A stretch of DNA of 64,000 nt from positions 1,550,001 through 1,614,000 of the forward strand of contig CAVRRZ010000005.1 of assembly GCA_963723745.1 (NCBI GenBank), read 5' to 3'. The notes under the pieces are model-generated. The model searched no databases, was not told the DNA's origin, and saw only the letters and a program-made list of their open reading frames with translations. The stretch is from CAVRRZ01 sp963723745. GTDB taxonomy: Bacteria; Actinomycetota; Actinomycetes; Mycobacteriales; Geodermatophilaceae. Positions within the stretch are counted from its first letter, which is position 1, and the number at the start of each line of letters is the position of its first letter. Both the position numbers and the translations under genes were made by a program. Positions 50,453 to 58,364 of the stretch are shown piece by piece.

Positions 50453-51762
50453 TACTTCAGGAACCCTTCGTAGTTGCGCTGGTTGAGCTGCGTCTCGATC
50501 TGCTTCACCGTCTCCAACCCCACTCCGACCATGATCAGCACTGCAACGCCACCGAACGGGAAGTTCTGGTTCTGCCCTTCCTGCGTGATGGCGAGGAAGA
50601 AGTTCGGCAGCACGGCGACGGTGCCCAGGTAGATCGACCCCGGCAGGGTGATCCGCGACAGCACGTACTGCAGGTACTCGGCGGTCGGCCGGCCCGGCCG
50701 GATGCCGGGGATGAAGCCGCCGTAGCGCTTCATGTCGTCGGCGCGCTCCTCCGGGTTGAACGTGATCGACACGTAGAAGTACGTGAAGAAGACGATCATC
50801 CCGAAGAACACGGCGATGTGGACCGGGCTGCTCTGGTCGATGATGTAGTTCTCGAAGAACTGCCGGACACCGCCGGTCTCGCTGCCCTGCAGCTGGATGA
50901 TCAGCTGCGGCAGGTAGAGCAGGGACGACGCGAAGATGACCGGGATGACGCCGGCCTGGTTCACCTTCAGGGGCAGGTAGGTCGACGTGCCGCCGTACAT
51001 CCGGCGGCCGACCATGCGCTTGGCGTACTGCACGGGGATGCGGCGCTGCGCCTGCTCCACGTAGACGACCGTGCCGATGATCAGGACCGCGAAGACGCAG
51101 ACGACGGCGAAGACCAGACCACCGCGGGTCTGCAGGATCGCACCGCCCTCGGCCGGGATCCGTGCGGCGATCGAGGTGAAGATCAGCACGGACATGCCGT
51201 TGCCGATCCCCTTCTCCGTGAGCAGCTCGCCCAGCCACATGATCAGCGCGGTGCCGGCCGTGAGCGCGACGACGAGGATGACCGTCGTCCAGACGGAGTC
51301 GTCCGGGATGATGTCCTGCGGGCAGTTCGGGAACAGCTGGCCGCTGCGGGCCAGCGCGATGATGCCCGTGCTCTGCAGGACCGCGAGCGCGATCGTCAGG
51401 TAGCGGGTGTACTGGGTGAGCTTGGCCTGCCCCGCCTGGCCTTCCTTCTTCAGCTGCTCGAAGCGCGGGATCACCACGACCAGCAGCTGCACGATGATGC
51501 TGGCGGTGATGTAGGGCATGATGCCGAGCGCGAAGACGCTCAGGCGCAGCAGTGCCCCGCCGGAGAAGAGATTGACCAGCGAGTAGACATCCCGCTGGTC
51601 GGATGCCTGCGCGAGCTCGAGGCAGCTGTTGATCGCCTCCACGGAGACGCCCGGCCCGGGGATCGCGGCACCGAGGCGGTACACGGCGATGATGCCCAGG
51701 GAGAACAGCAGCTTTCGCCGGAGATCTGGCGTCCGGAACGCCGCGGCGAACGCCTGCAGCAC
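50452..51762 (-). CDS. secY: Preprotein translocase subunit SecY
   Basis: SecY forms the protein-conducting channel of the Sec system. The 436-residue protein has ten hydrophobic helices. It includes the plug region GVSVEAINSCLELAQASDQR, LGIMPYITASIIVQLL, and the C-terminal loop RPGRPTAEYLQYVLSRITLP important for SecA. The start is GTG with GGGGAGGG upstream. A terminator and a -10-like TAACCT separate it from rplO, so secY-adk-map can be expressed independently. Confidence 0.97.
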   Translation of the reverse strand: MLQAFAAAFRTPDLRRKLLFSLGIIAVYRLGAAIPGPGVSVEAINSCLELAQASDQRDVYSLVNLFSGGALLRLSVFALGIMPYITASIIVQLLVVVIPRFEQLKKEGQAGQAKLTQYTRYLTIALAVLQSTGIIALARSGQLFPNCPQDIIPDDSVWTTVILVVALTAGTALIMWLGELLTEKGIGNGMSVLIFTSIAARIPAEGGAILQTRGGLVFAVVCVFAVLIIGTVVYVEQAQRRIPVQYAKRMVGRRMYGGTSTYLPLKVNQAGVIPVIFASSLLYLPQLIIQLQGSETGGVRQFFENYIIDQSSPVHIAVFFGMIVFFTYFYVSITFNPEERADDMKRYGGFIPGIRPGRPTAEYLQYVLSRITLPGSIYLGTVAVLPNFFLAITQEGQNQNFPFGGVAVLIMVGVGLETVKQIETQLNQRNYEGFLK

Positions 51763-51787
51763 GTGCCCTCCCCTGGTCGGTCGGTTG

Positions 51788-51793
51788 AGGTTA
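51788..51793 (-). promoter_or_regulatory. Candidate -10 box for secY-adk-map
   Basis: TAACCT on the minus strand lies 25 bases before the secY GTG and downstream of the rplO terminator. It offers the new transcription start that the terminator would require. Confidence 0.4.
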
Positions 51794-51828
51794 GCAACGC
51801 CTGGGCCCCTCGACCGGGAGACCGGGCA

Positions 51829-51873
51829 GCAGTCGACCCCCGGAGCGTCGGATCCGCTCCGGGGGTCGACTGC
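51829..51873 (-). terminator. 19-bp perfect hairpin after rplO
   Basis: GCAGTCGACCCCCGGAGCG (51829-51847) is perfectly complementary to 51855-51873, with a 7-base loop. It starts 3 bases after the rplO stop on the minus strand. It is among the strongest hairpins in the window and divides the spc block into rpsH-to-rplO and secY-adk-map. Confidence 0.85.
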
Positions 51874-51875
51874 GT

Positions 51876-52319
51876 TCAGATGCGGGTGGTGCTGCCCCCG
51901 GCCGCCTCGATCTTCTCGGCGGCGGAGCCGGAGAAGGCGTGGGCGGTCACCTGGACGGTGACGCCGCCGAGGTCGCCGGTGCCGAGCACCTTGACCGGCT
52001 GACCACGCCGGACGGCGCCGGCCGCGACCAGCGCGTCGGGGTCGATCGCGCCGCCCTGCGGGAACAGCGCAGCGATCCGGTCGAGGTTGACGACCTGGAA
52101 CGCGACCTTGTTGGGGCGCTTGAAGCCGGACAGCTTCGGCAGCCGCATGTGCAGCGGCGTCTGACCACCCTCGAAACGGGCCGAGGTGTTGCCGCGCGCG
52201 CCGGTGCCCTTGGTGCCTCGACCGGCGGTCTTGCCCTTGGAGCCCTCACCGCGACCCACGCGGGTCTTGGGGGTGTGAGCGCCGGGGGCCGGACGCAGGT
52301 GGTGGACCTTCAGTGTCAT
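51876..52319 (-). CDS. rplO: 50S ribosomal protein L15
   Basis: The 147-residue L15 has LKVHHLRPAPGAHTPKTRVG, the Gly-rich GRGTKGTGARGNTSARFEGG and the C-terminal VTVQVTAHAFSGSAAEKIEA. It is the last gene of the rpsH-rplF-rplR-rpsE-rpmD-rplO run. Confidence 0.97.
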   Translation of the reverse strand: MTLKVHHLRPAPGAHTPKTRVGRGEGSKGKTAGRGTKGTGARGNTSARFEGGQTPLHMRLPKLSGFKRPNKVAFQVVNLDRIAALFPQGGAIDPDALVAAGAVRRGQPVKVLGTGDLGGVTVQVTAHAFSGSAAEKIEAAGGSTTRI

Positions 52320-52332
52320 AGCGAGTCTTTCC

Positions 52333-52527
52333 TCAGACTTCTTCGACGATGACCAGGTGCGGCACCGTCGCGACCATCCCGCGGATCTCGGGACGGTCCT
52401 CCTGGACGACCGAGTCGTTGATCCGCTTGAGCCCGAGCGAACGCAGCGTCTGCCGCTGGTTCGGCTTGGTCCCGATGGCCGACTTGATCTGGGTGACCTT
52501 GATCTGACCGGTCTGCTTGGCCGCCAT
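52333..52527 (-). CDS. rpmD: 50S ribosomal protein L30
   Basis: The 64-residue L30 reads TGQIKVTQIKSAIGTKPNQR then TLRSLGLKRINDSVVQEDRP. ATG 52527 gives the normal length and lies 1 base from the rpsE stop. It sits between rpsE and rplO as usual. Confidence 0.96.
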   Translation of the reverse strand: MAAKQTGQIKVTQIKSAIGTKPNQRQTLRSLGLKRINDSVVQEDRPEIRGMVATVPHLVIVEEV

Positions 52528-52528
52528 C

Positions 52529-53143
52529 TCAGACCCCCTGGCCCGCACGCGCCCGGAGCATGGCGGCCGGGGCCACGTCCTCCAGCGGCAGACCGCGGCG
52601 AGCCGCGATCTCCTCGGGGCGGACGAGGTCCTTCAGCGCCTGCATGGTCGCGTGCACGATGTTGATCGGGTTCGACGAGCCGAGGCTCTTCGAGAGCACG
52701 TCGTGGATGCCCGCGCACTCGAGCACGGCACGCACCGGGCCACCGGCGATCACACCGGTACCGGGGCTCGCCGGCTTGAGCAGCACGACACCGGCGGCCG
52801 CCTCACCCTGCACGGGGTGCGGGATGGTGCTGGCGATGCGGGGCACGGCGTAGAAGTGCTTCTTGGCCTCCTCGACACCCTTGGCGATCGCCGCGGGCAC
52901 CTCCTTGGCCTTGCCGTAGCCGACGCCGACCTTGCCGTCGCCGTCGCCGACGACCACCAGCGCGGTGAAGCTGAAGCGCCGGCCGCCCTTGACGACCTTC
53001 GAGACGCGGTTGATCGCAACCACGCGCTCGAGGAAGTTGCTCTTCTCGGCGGGCGCGCCCCCGGGGCCCCGCCCGCCGTCACGGCGGTCACGGCGGTCGT
53101 TGCCGCCGCCGGCGCCGCCGCCGCGTCGCTGTGGTCCTGGCAT
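52529..53143 (-). CDS. rpsE: 30S ribosomal protein S5
   Basis: The 204-residue S5 has an actinobacterial Gly/Arg-rich N-terminal extension (about 1-34). The core follows: FLERVVAINRVSKVVKGGRR, VGVGYGKAKEVPAAIAKGVE, GGPVRAVLECAGIHDVLSKS. S5 helps decoding fidelity and mRNA unwinding. Confidence 0.97.
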   Translation of the reverse strand: MPGPQRRGGGAGGGNDRRDRRDGGRGPGGAPAEKSNFLERVVAINRVSKVVKGGRRFSFTALVVVGDGDGKVGVGYGKAKEVPAAIAKGVEEAKKHFYAVPRIASTIPHPVQGEAAAGVVLLKPASPGTGVIAGGPVRAVLECAGIHDVLSKSLGSSNPINIVHATMQALKDLVRPEEIAARRGLPLEDVAPAAMLRARAGQGV

Positions 53144-53186
53144 CAGACGTCCCTCTCGATCTGCTTGGTCGTGCCGTTGCTGCTCA

Positions 53187-53618
53187 TCAGAAGTCCAGAC
53201 CGCCCTCGCGGGCACCGTCGGCCAGCGCGGCGATCCGTCCCGCGTAGCGGTTGCCGCCGCGGTCGAAGACGACGGCGGAGATGCCGGCGGCCTTCGCGCG
53301 CTCGGCGACGAGGGCACCCACCTGGCGCGCCAGGGCGGACTTGTCGCCCTCGGCACCCCGCAGGCCGGCGTCCATCGTCGAGGCGCTCACCAGCGTGCGG
53401 CCCACCGTGTCGTCGACGACCTGCACGTGGATGTGCCGCGAGCTGCGCTTGACCACCAGGCGCGGACGCTCCGGCGTGCCCTCGACGCGCTTGCGGAGCC
53501 GGTTGTGGCGCCGCAGCCGCGAGACGCGGCGCGCGGTGCTGACGTCGGTGCCGACCGGCTTGTGGACCCGGGCGGCCTTCTCGTTCCCTGAAGCCTTGGA
53601 ACCTGCTGCCTGCGCCAT
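53187..53618 (-). CDS. rplR: 50S ribosomal protein L18
   Basis: The 143-residue L18 binds 5S rRNA. It has RRHNRLRKRVEGTPERPRLV, RSSRHIHVQVVDDTVGRTLV and VVFDRGGNRYAGRIAALADG. An N-terminal extension of about 25 residues precedes the core. The ATG overlaps the rplF stop (TGATG); a GTG one codon earlier is possible. Confidence 0.96.
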   Translation of the reverse strand: MAQAAGSKASGNEKAARVHKPVGTDVSTARRVSRLRRHNRLRKRVEGTPERPRLVVKRSSRHIHVQVVDDTVGRTLVSASTMDAGLRGAEGDKSALARQVGALVAERAKAAGISAVVFDRGGNRYAGRIAALADGAREGGLDF

Positions 53619-54157
53619 CACTTACCCGTCTTCCCGACCTTGCGCTTGACGACCTCGCCCTGGTACCGCACGCCCTTGCCCTTGTACGGGTCGGGCTTGC
53701 GGATCTTGCGGATCTTGGCGGCCACCTCGCCGACCTGCTGCTTGTCGATGCCGCTCACCCGCAGGCGGGTGGGCGACTCGACGGTGAAGGAGATCCCCTC
53801 GGGGGCCTTGACCGGCACCGGGTGGCTGAAGCCGAGCGCGAACTCGAGGTCCGAGCCGCGGGCCTGCACGCGGTAACCGACGCCGACGATCTCGAGGGTC
53901 TTCGTGTAGCCCTCGGTGACGCCGGTGATCATGTTGGCGATGAGAGTGCGCGACAGCCCGTGCAGGGCGCGGCTCTCCCGCTCGTCGTCCGGTCGCATGA
54001 CCCGCAGCGTGCCGTCCTCGTCGCGCGCGACGGTGATGGGAGCCGCAACGGTGTGCGAGAGGGCGCCCTTGGGGCCCTTGACGTTCACCGTCTGGCCCTC
54101 GATGGCGACATCCACACCGCTGGGCACGGGAACCGGGAGTCGTCCGATCCGTGACAT
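53618..54157 (-). CDS. rplF: 50S ribosomal protein L6
   Basis: The 179-residue L6 begins SRIGRLPVPVPSGVDVAIEG and ends KIRKIRKPDPYKGKGVRYQG then EVVKRKVGKTGK, typical of the family. It has two similar alpha/beta domains. It lies between rpsH and rplR. Confidence 0.97.
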   Translation of the reverse strand: MSRIGRLPVPVPSGVDVAIEGQTVNVKGPKGALSHTVAAPITVARDEDGTLRVMRPDDERESRALHGLSRTLIANMITGVTEGYTKTLEIVGVGYRVQARGSDLEFALGFSHPVPVKAPEGISFTVESPTRLRVSGIDKQQVGEVAAKIRKIRKPDPYKGKGVRYQGEVVKRKVGKTGK

Positions 54158-54172
54158 CTTCGCTCGCTCCTC

Positions 54173-54583
54173 TTACCAGACGTAGGCGAGGACTTCCCCG
54201 CCCACGCCCTTCTTGTTCGCCTGCTTGTCGGTCAGCAGCCCGGTCGAGGTCGAGATGATCGCCACGCCGAGACCGCCGAGCACCTTGGGCAGTGCGGTGG
54301 ACTTCGCGTACACCCGCAGACCGGGCTTGGACACCCGCCGGACACCGGCGATGCTCCGCTCACGGTTCGGGCCGTACTTCAGGTCGATCACGAGCTGCTT
54401 GAAGGTGCTGCCGTCCTTCTCGACGTCGTTGACGGTCCAGCCGGCGATGTAGCCCTCCTGCTGGAGGATCTCGGCGATCTTCGTCTTCAACTTCGACGAC
54501 GGCATGACCGCGGCGTCGTGGTACGCCTGGTTGGCGTTCCGCAGCCGCGTCAGCATGTCCGCGATCGGGTCGGTCATCGTCAT
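54173..54583 (-). CDS. rpsH: 30S ribosomal protein S8
   Basis: The 136-residue S8, a primary 16S rRNA binder and in other bacteria the repressor of the spc operon, has TDPIADMLTRLRNANQAYHD and the C-terminal ISTSTGLLTDKQANKKGVGG. The 160-base gap upstream contains a dispersed hairpin, so rpsH probably starts a new transcript, possibly from a -10 such as TAACGA or TAGGCC on the minus strand. Confidence 0.97.
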   Translation of the reverse strand: MTMTDPIADMLTRLRNANQAYHDAAVMPSSKLKTKIAEILQQEGYIAGWTVNDVEKDGSTFKQLVIDLKYGPNRERSIAGVRRVSKPGLRVYAKSTALPKVLGGLGVAIISTSTGLLTDKQANKKGVGGEVLAYVW

Positions 54584-54688
54584 GGCGTGTGTGCCTCTCT
54601 CACCGCGGTTCCTCGTGCGCTGGGTCTCGGGGACTTGGCGCAGGGCCTATCGGCGATCGGTGGTGCTTCGTTAGGGGATGGAGCGTCT

Positions 54689-54743
54689 CCGCTGCAGGGT
54701 CCCGCGCCGAGGTACGAGGCGTGGGGGCAGCGGGGTCCTTCTA
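54689..54743. repeat. Dispersed hairpin element, rpsZ 3' copy
   Basis: CCGCTGC (54689-54695) pairs with GCAGCGG (54727-54733). CCCGCGCC pairs with GGCGTGGG through one G-U, around the loop GAGGTACGA. GTCCTTCTAC follows and abuts the rpsZ stop. As in the map copy, the G-U pair favours a plus-strand RNA. Confidence 0.75.
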
Positions 54744-54929
54744 CTACCAGCTGGACTTGCGCACGCCGGGGAGCTCCCCCGCGTGCGCCATCTCCCGGAG
54801 GCAGATGCGGCACAGGCCGAACTTGCGGAAGACCGCGTGCGGTCGGCCGCACCGCTGGCAGCGGGTGTAGCCACGGACGGCGAACTTCGGCTTGCGGTTC
54901 GCCTTGTTGATCAGGGCCTTCTTGGCCAT
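54744..54929 (-). CDS. rpsZ: 30S ribosomal protein S14 type Z
   Basis: This 61-residue zinc-binding S14 has two CxxC pairs (TRCQRCGRPHAVFRKFGLCR then ICLREMAHAGELPG). The short zinc form in the spc operon is the normal actinobacterial copy. Confidence 0.96.
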   Translation of the reverse strand: MAKKALINKANRKPKFAVRGYTRCQRCGRPHAVFRKFGLCRICLREMAHAGELPGVRKSSW

Positions 54930-54948
54930 CTTCTTCTCCCTGCCCGGC

Positions 54949-55533
54949 TCAGCGGGTGATCGGAACGACGGGCTGGCCGGCGAAGGGGAAGCCGAGCAGC
55001 CGGAGCAGCTCGCGACCCTCGTCGTCGTTGGTCGCGGTGGTCACCAGCGTGATGTCCATACCGCGCGGCCGGTCGATCTTGTCGACGTCGATCTCGCGGA
55101 ACATCGACTGCTCGTTCAGACCGAACGTGTAGTTGCCGTGGCCGTCGAACTGCTTGGCGTTCAGGCCGCGGAAGTCGCGGATGCGGGGCAGCGCCAGCGA
55201 CAGCAGCCGGTCCAGGAACTCCCACATGCGGTCGCCGCGGAGGGTGACCTTCGCGCCGATCGGCATGCCCTCGCGGAGCTTGAACTGGGCGATCGACTTG
55301 CGGGCCTTGACCACGGCCGGCTTCTGCCCGGTGATCGCGGTCAGGTCGCGGACGGCGCCGTCCATCAGCTTGGCGTCGCGAGTGGCCTCGCCGACGCCCA
55401 TGTTGACGACGATCTTCGTCAGCCGGGGGATCTGCATGACGTTGCCGTAGCCGAACTCCGACTGCATCGCCGGCGCGATCTCCTCGCGGTAGCGAGCGAG
55501 CATCCGGGGCAGCTCACGGGTGGGTGCGCTCAT
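54949..55533 (-). CDS. rplE: 50S ribosomal protein L5
   Basis: The 194-residue L5 binds 5S rRNA and contacts P-site tRNA. It includes NVMQIPRLTKIVVNMGVGEA, TGQKPAVVKARKSIAQFKLR and FDGHGNYTFGLNEQSMFREI. It follows rplX by 5 bases. Confidence 0.97.
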   Translation of the reverse strand: MSAPTRELPRMLARYREEIAPAMQSEFGYGNVMQIPRLTKIVVNMGVGEATRDAKLMDGAVRDLTAITGQKPAVVKARKSIAQFKLREGMPIGAKVTLRGDRMWEFLDRLLSLALPRIRDFRGLNAKQFDGHGNYTFGLNEQSMFREIDVDKIDRPRGMDITLVTTATNDDEGRELLRLLGFPFAGQPVVPITR

Positions 55534-55538
55534 GAGTC

Positions 55539-55901
55539 TCAGAGGTCCTTACCGGTACGCCGCGAGACACGGATGCTGCGGCCTTCCTCGTCCTTGCGGT
55601 AACCGACACGGGTCGGCTTGTCCTCGGAGTCGATCACCATCACGTTGCTCACGTGGATGGGCGCCTCCTGCGTGACGATGCCGCCCTGCTGCGCGCCCCG
55701 CTGGCTGGTGCTGATCCGGGTGTGCTTCTTGATCCGCCCGACGCCCTCGACGAGGACCTTCTGCAGCTTCGGGTAGGCGGCGATGACCCGGCCCTTCGCG
55801 CCCCGGTCCTTGCCGGAGAGCACGAGGACGGTGTCGCCCTTCTTCACCTTCATCGACGGCGCCTTCTTCTTGGTGTCGGCACCTGTGGTCTTCTTCGTCA
55901 T
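55539..55901 (-). CDS. rplX: 50S ribosomal protein L24
   Basis: L24 initiates 50S assembly. The KOW domain begins at MKVKKGDTVLVLSGKDRGAK and continues VEGVGRIKKHTRISTSQRGA. The ATG used here adds a 16-residue Lys/Thr-rich N-terminus (120 residues in total); the internal Met at residue 17 is the start in many relatives. GGAGG lies 10 bases before the longer start. Confidence 0.95.
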   Translation of the reverse strand: MTKKTTGADTKKKAPSMKVKKGDTVLVLSGKDRGAKGRVIAAYPKLQKVLVEGVGRIKKHTRISTSQRGAQQGGIVTQEAPIHVSNVMVIDSEDKPTRVGYRKDEEGRSIRVSRRTGKDL

Positions 55902-55903
55902 GG

Positions 55904-56272
55904 TCAGAGCACCTCCGGCGCGAGCGAGATGATCCGCATGAAGCGCTTCTCGCGCAGTTCCCGGCCGACGGGGCCGAAGATGCGCGTCCCGCGGGGGTCG
56001 CCGCTGTCGCGGATGATGACCGCGGCGTTCTCGTCGAAGCGGATGTAGGAACCGTCCGGACGACGGCGCTCCTTCACCGTGCGGACGACGACGGCCTTGA
56101 CCACGTCACCCCGCTTGACCCCGGCACCGGGCAGCGCGTCCTTCACGGTGGCGACGATGATGTCGCCGATGCCCGCGTAGCGTCGCCCGGAACCGCCGAG
56201 CACCCGGATGCAGAGGATCTCCTTTGCTCCGGTGTTGTCGGCGACTCGCAGTCGCGACTCCTGCTGGATCAC
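55904..56272 (-). CDS. rplN: 50S ribosomal protein L14
   Basis: The 122-residue L14 has IQQESRLRVADNTGAKEILC, GDIIVATVKDALPGAGVKRG and FGPVGRELREKRFMRIISLA. The start is GTG. A 222-base gap separates it from rpsQ, unusually long for this operon. The gap shows no gene and may hold a promoter (a TAGGAG/TAGGGA region lies just before the start). Confidence 0.97.
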   Translation of the reverse strand: MIQQESRLRVADNTGAKEILCIRVLGGSGRRYAGIGDIIVATVKDALPGAGVKRGDVVKAVVVRTVKERRRPDGSYIRFDENAAVIIRDSGDPRGTRIFGPVGRELREKRFMRIISLAPEVL

Positions 56273-56494
56273 GTCCCTACTCCTATGTCTTCGATCTGCT
56301 CAAGGTGGGTGCCGTCCCGATGCGGAACGGTTCCCGACTCACGGCAGGACGGCCGTGGGCTTCGTGCGGCCCAGGCCGTCCGGTTCCGTGGAAACTGTCG
56401 GCCCAGAGCGGGCCAGCGGTCCACGGTACCCGCACGGTGCCAGGACCCGGTACGTGGGCCCCGACACCCGGGAAGGCCTCGGATGACGCCTTCG

Positions 56495-56785
56495 TTACTT
56501 CGCCTTCTCGACAACCTCGACCAGCCGCCACCGCTTGGTGGCCGACAGCGGCCGGGTCTCCATGATCTGGACGCGGTCGCCGACGCCCGCCACGCCCTGC
56601 TCGTCGTGCGCCTTCAGCTTGCTGGTGCGCCGGATGACCTTGCCGTAGAGGCCGTGCTTCACACGGTCCTCCACCTCGACGACGATCGTCTTCTCCATCT
56701 TGTCGCTGACCACGAGGCCCTCGCGGACCTTGCGGTAGCCACGGCCGGCGAGGCCGGGGCCCGACGACTGCTGTGACTCGCTCAT
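56495..56785 (-). CDS. rpsQ: 30S ribosomal protein S17
   Basis: The 96-residue S17 has GRGYRKVREGLVVSDKMEKT, VKHGLYGKVIRRTSKLKAHD and ETRPLSATKRWRLVEVVEKA. The ATG overlaps the rpmC stop (ATGA). It closes the S10-operon part before the gap to rplN. Confidence 0.97.
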   Translation of the reverse strand: MSESQQSSGPGLAGRGYRKVREGLVVSDKMEKTIVVEVEDRVKHGLYGKVIRRTSKLKAHDEQGVAGVGDRVQIMETRPLSATKRWRLVEVVEKAK

Positions 56786-57015
56786 GCCACACCCTCGCTC
56801 GGGGCGACCGACAGGCCCAGCTCGCGCTCACGCATGATCGTGTAGATCCGGGCGATGTCGCGGCGGACGGTCTGCAGTCGCCGGTTGTTGTCCAGCTGGC
56901 CGGTGGCCACCTGGAACCGCAGGTTGAACAGTTCTTCCTTCGACTCACGCAGCCGCGTGGCGAGCTCGTCGGCAGAGAGCCCGCGCAGCTCGGGAGCGGT
57001 CAGACCGGCGGCCAT
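56782..57015 (-). CDS. rpmC: 50S ribosomal protein L29
   Basis: The 77-residue L29, a two-helix protein at the tunnel exit, reads TAPELRGLSADELATRLRES then KEELFNLRFQVATGQLDNNR. The ATG overlaps the rplP stop, with a GTG one codon upstream as an alternative. Confidence 0.96.
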   Translation of the reverse strand: MAAGLTAPELRGLSADELATRLRESKEELFNLRFQVATGQLDNNRRLQTVRRDIARIYTIMRERELGLSVAPSEGVA

Positions 57016-57431
57016 CACACCTCTCCTTCACGCGTGATGAAGCGACACTTCATGGGCAGCTTGTGGATCGCGCGCCGCATGGCCTCGCGGGCCACCGGCT
57101 CGGCGACACCGGACAGCTCGAACAGCACGCGGCCGGGCTTGACGTTGGCCACCCACCACTCGGGCGAGCCCTTGCCCGAACCCATACGGGTCTCGGCCGG
57201 CTTCTTGGTCAGCGGACGGTCGGGGTAGATCGAGATCCACACCTTGCCGCCACGCTTGATGTGCCGGGTCATCGCGATACGCGCCGACTCGATCTGCCGG
57301 TTGGTCACGTACGCAGGCTCCAGAGCCTGGATCGCGTACTCACCGAAGTTGATCTCGGTGCCGCCCTTGGCCCGGCCGGTCCGGCTCGGGTGGTGCTGCT
57401 TGCGGTGCTTGACGCGCCGTGGGATCAGCAC
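57015..57431 (-). CDS. rplP: 50S ribosomal protein L16
   Basis: The 138-residue L16 has RRVKHRKQHHPSRTGRAKGG, YVTNRQIESARIAMTRHIKR and MGSGKGSPEWWVANVKPGRV. It organises the tRNA-binding site of the 50S subunit. The start is GTG, 3 bases from the rpsC stop. Confidence 0.97.
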   Translation of the reverse strand: MLIPRRVKHRKQHHPSRTGRAKGGTEINFGEYAIQALEPAYVTNRQIESARIAMTRHIKRGGKVWISIYPDRPLTKKPAETRMGSGKGSPEWWVANVKPGRVLFELSGVAEPVAREAMRRAIHKLPMKCRFITREGEV

Positions 57432-57434
57432 GTG

Positions 57435-58364
57435 TCAGCCCTCCGTCTTCTCGGTTGCCGGCGCTTCAGGGGCCGACGTCTCGGTGGCTGACGTCTCGGC
57501 GGCCGACGTCTGGGCCGCCGCGGTCTCGACGGCGGGCGTCTCGACAGCGGGGGTCTCGACGGCCGGCGCCTCCGCTGCGGGAGCCTCGGTCGCAGGGACC
57601 TCGGCGGCCGCACGGCCGGCCTCGGTGCCACCGGCGGTGGTGCCCGAGGAGCCGGAGCGACGCTGGGGGCGCTGGGCGCGCTCACGGCGCTGCTGACGGG
57701 CGGCGAGGGCCTCGAGCGCCTCACGCTCGGCCCGCGAACCGCTGACGTCGCCCTTGTAGATCCACACCTTCACACCGATCCGGCCGAAGGTGGTGCGGGC
57801 CTCGTACAGGCCGTAGTCGATGTTCGCGCGGAGCGTGTGCAGCGGCACCCGGCCCTCGCGGTAGAACTCCGACCGGCTCATCTCCGTGCCGCCGAGGCGA
57901 CCCGAGCACTGCACCCGGATCCCCTTGACCTGCGGGCTGCGCTGGGCCGACTGCATCGCCTTGCGCATGGCGCGGCGGAAGCTCACCCGGCTGGACAGCT
58001 GCTCGGCGACGGCCTGGGCGACCAGCTGGGCGTCGGACTCGGGGTTCTTGACCTCGAGGATGTTGAGCTGCACCTGCTTGCCGGTGAGCTTCTCGAGCTC
58101 ACCGCGGATGCGGTCGGCCTCCGCGCCGCGGCGGCCGATGACGATGCCCGGCCGGGCGGTGTGGATGTCGACGCGGACCCGGTCACGGGTGCGCTCGATC
58201 TCGACCTTGGAGATGCCGGCACGCTCCATGCCCTTGGACATGAGCTTGCGGATCGCCACGTCTTCCTTGACGTAGTCCTTGTACAGCTTGTCCGCGAACC
58301 ACCGGGACTTGTAGTCGGTGGTGATCCCGAGCCGGAACCCGTGCGGGTTGACCTTCTGACCCAC
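57435..58364 (-). CDS. rpsC: 30S ribosomal protein S3 with long Ala/Thr/Glu-rich tail
   Basis: S3 forms the mRNA entry site with S4 and S5. The core (about 1-215) has VGQKVNPHGFRLGITTDYKS, the KH motif RPGIVIGRRGAEADRIRGEL and GRIGVKVWIYKGDV. A 70-residue tail of repeated AVETP/ATETS units follows. The start GTG overlaps a TAG (TAGTG) that ends rplV in its proper frame. In the sequence as given, rplV runs into this gene without a stop, because of an indel upstream. Confidence 0.95.
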   Translation of the reverse strand: MGQKVNPHGFRLGITTDYKSRWFADKLYKDYVKEDVAIRKLMSKGMERAGISKVEIERTRDRVRVDIHTARPGIVIGRRGAEADRIRGELEKLTGKQVQLNILEVKNPESDAQLVAQAVAEQLSSRVSFRRAMRKAMQSAQRSPQVKGIRVQCSGRLGGTEMSRSEFYREGRVPLHTLRANIDYGLYEARTTFGRIGVKVWIYKGDVSGSRAEREALEALAARQQRRERAQRPQRRSGSSGTTAGGTEAGRAAAEVPATEAPAAEAPAVETPAVETPAVETAAAQTSAAETSATETSAPEAPATEKTEG

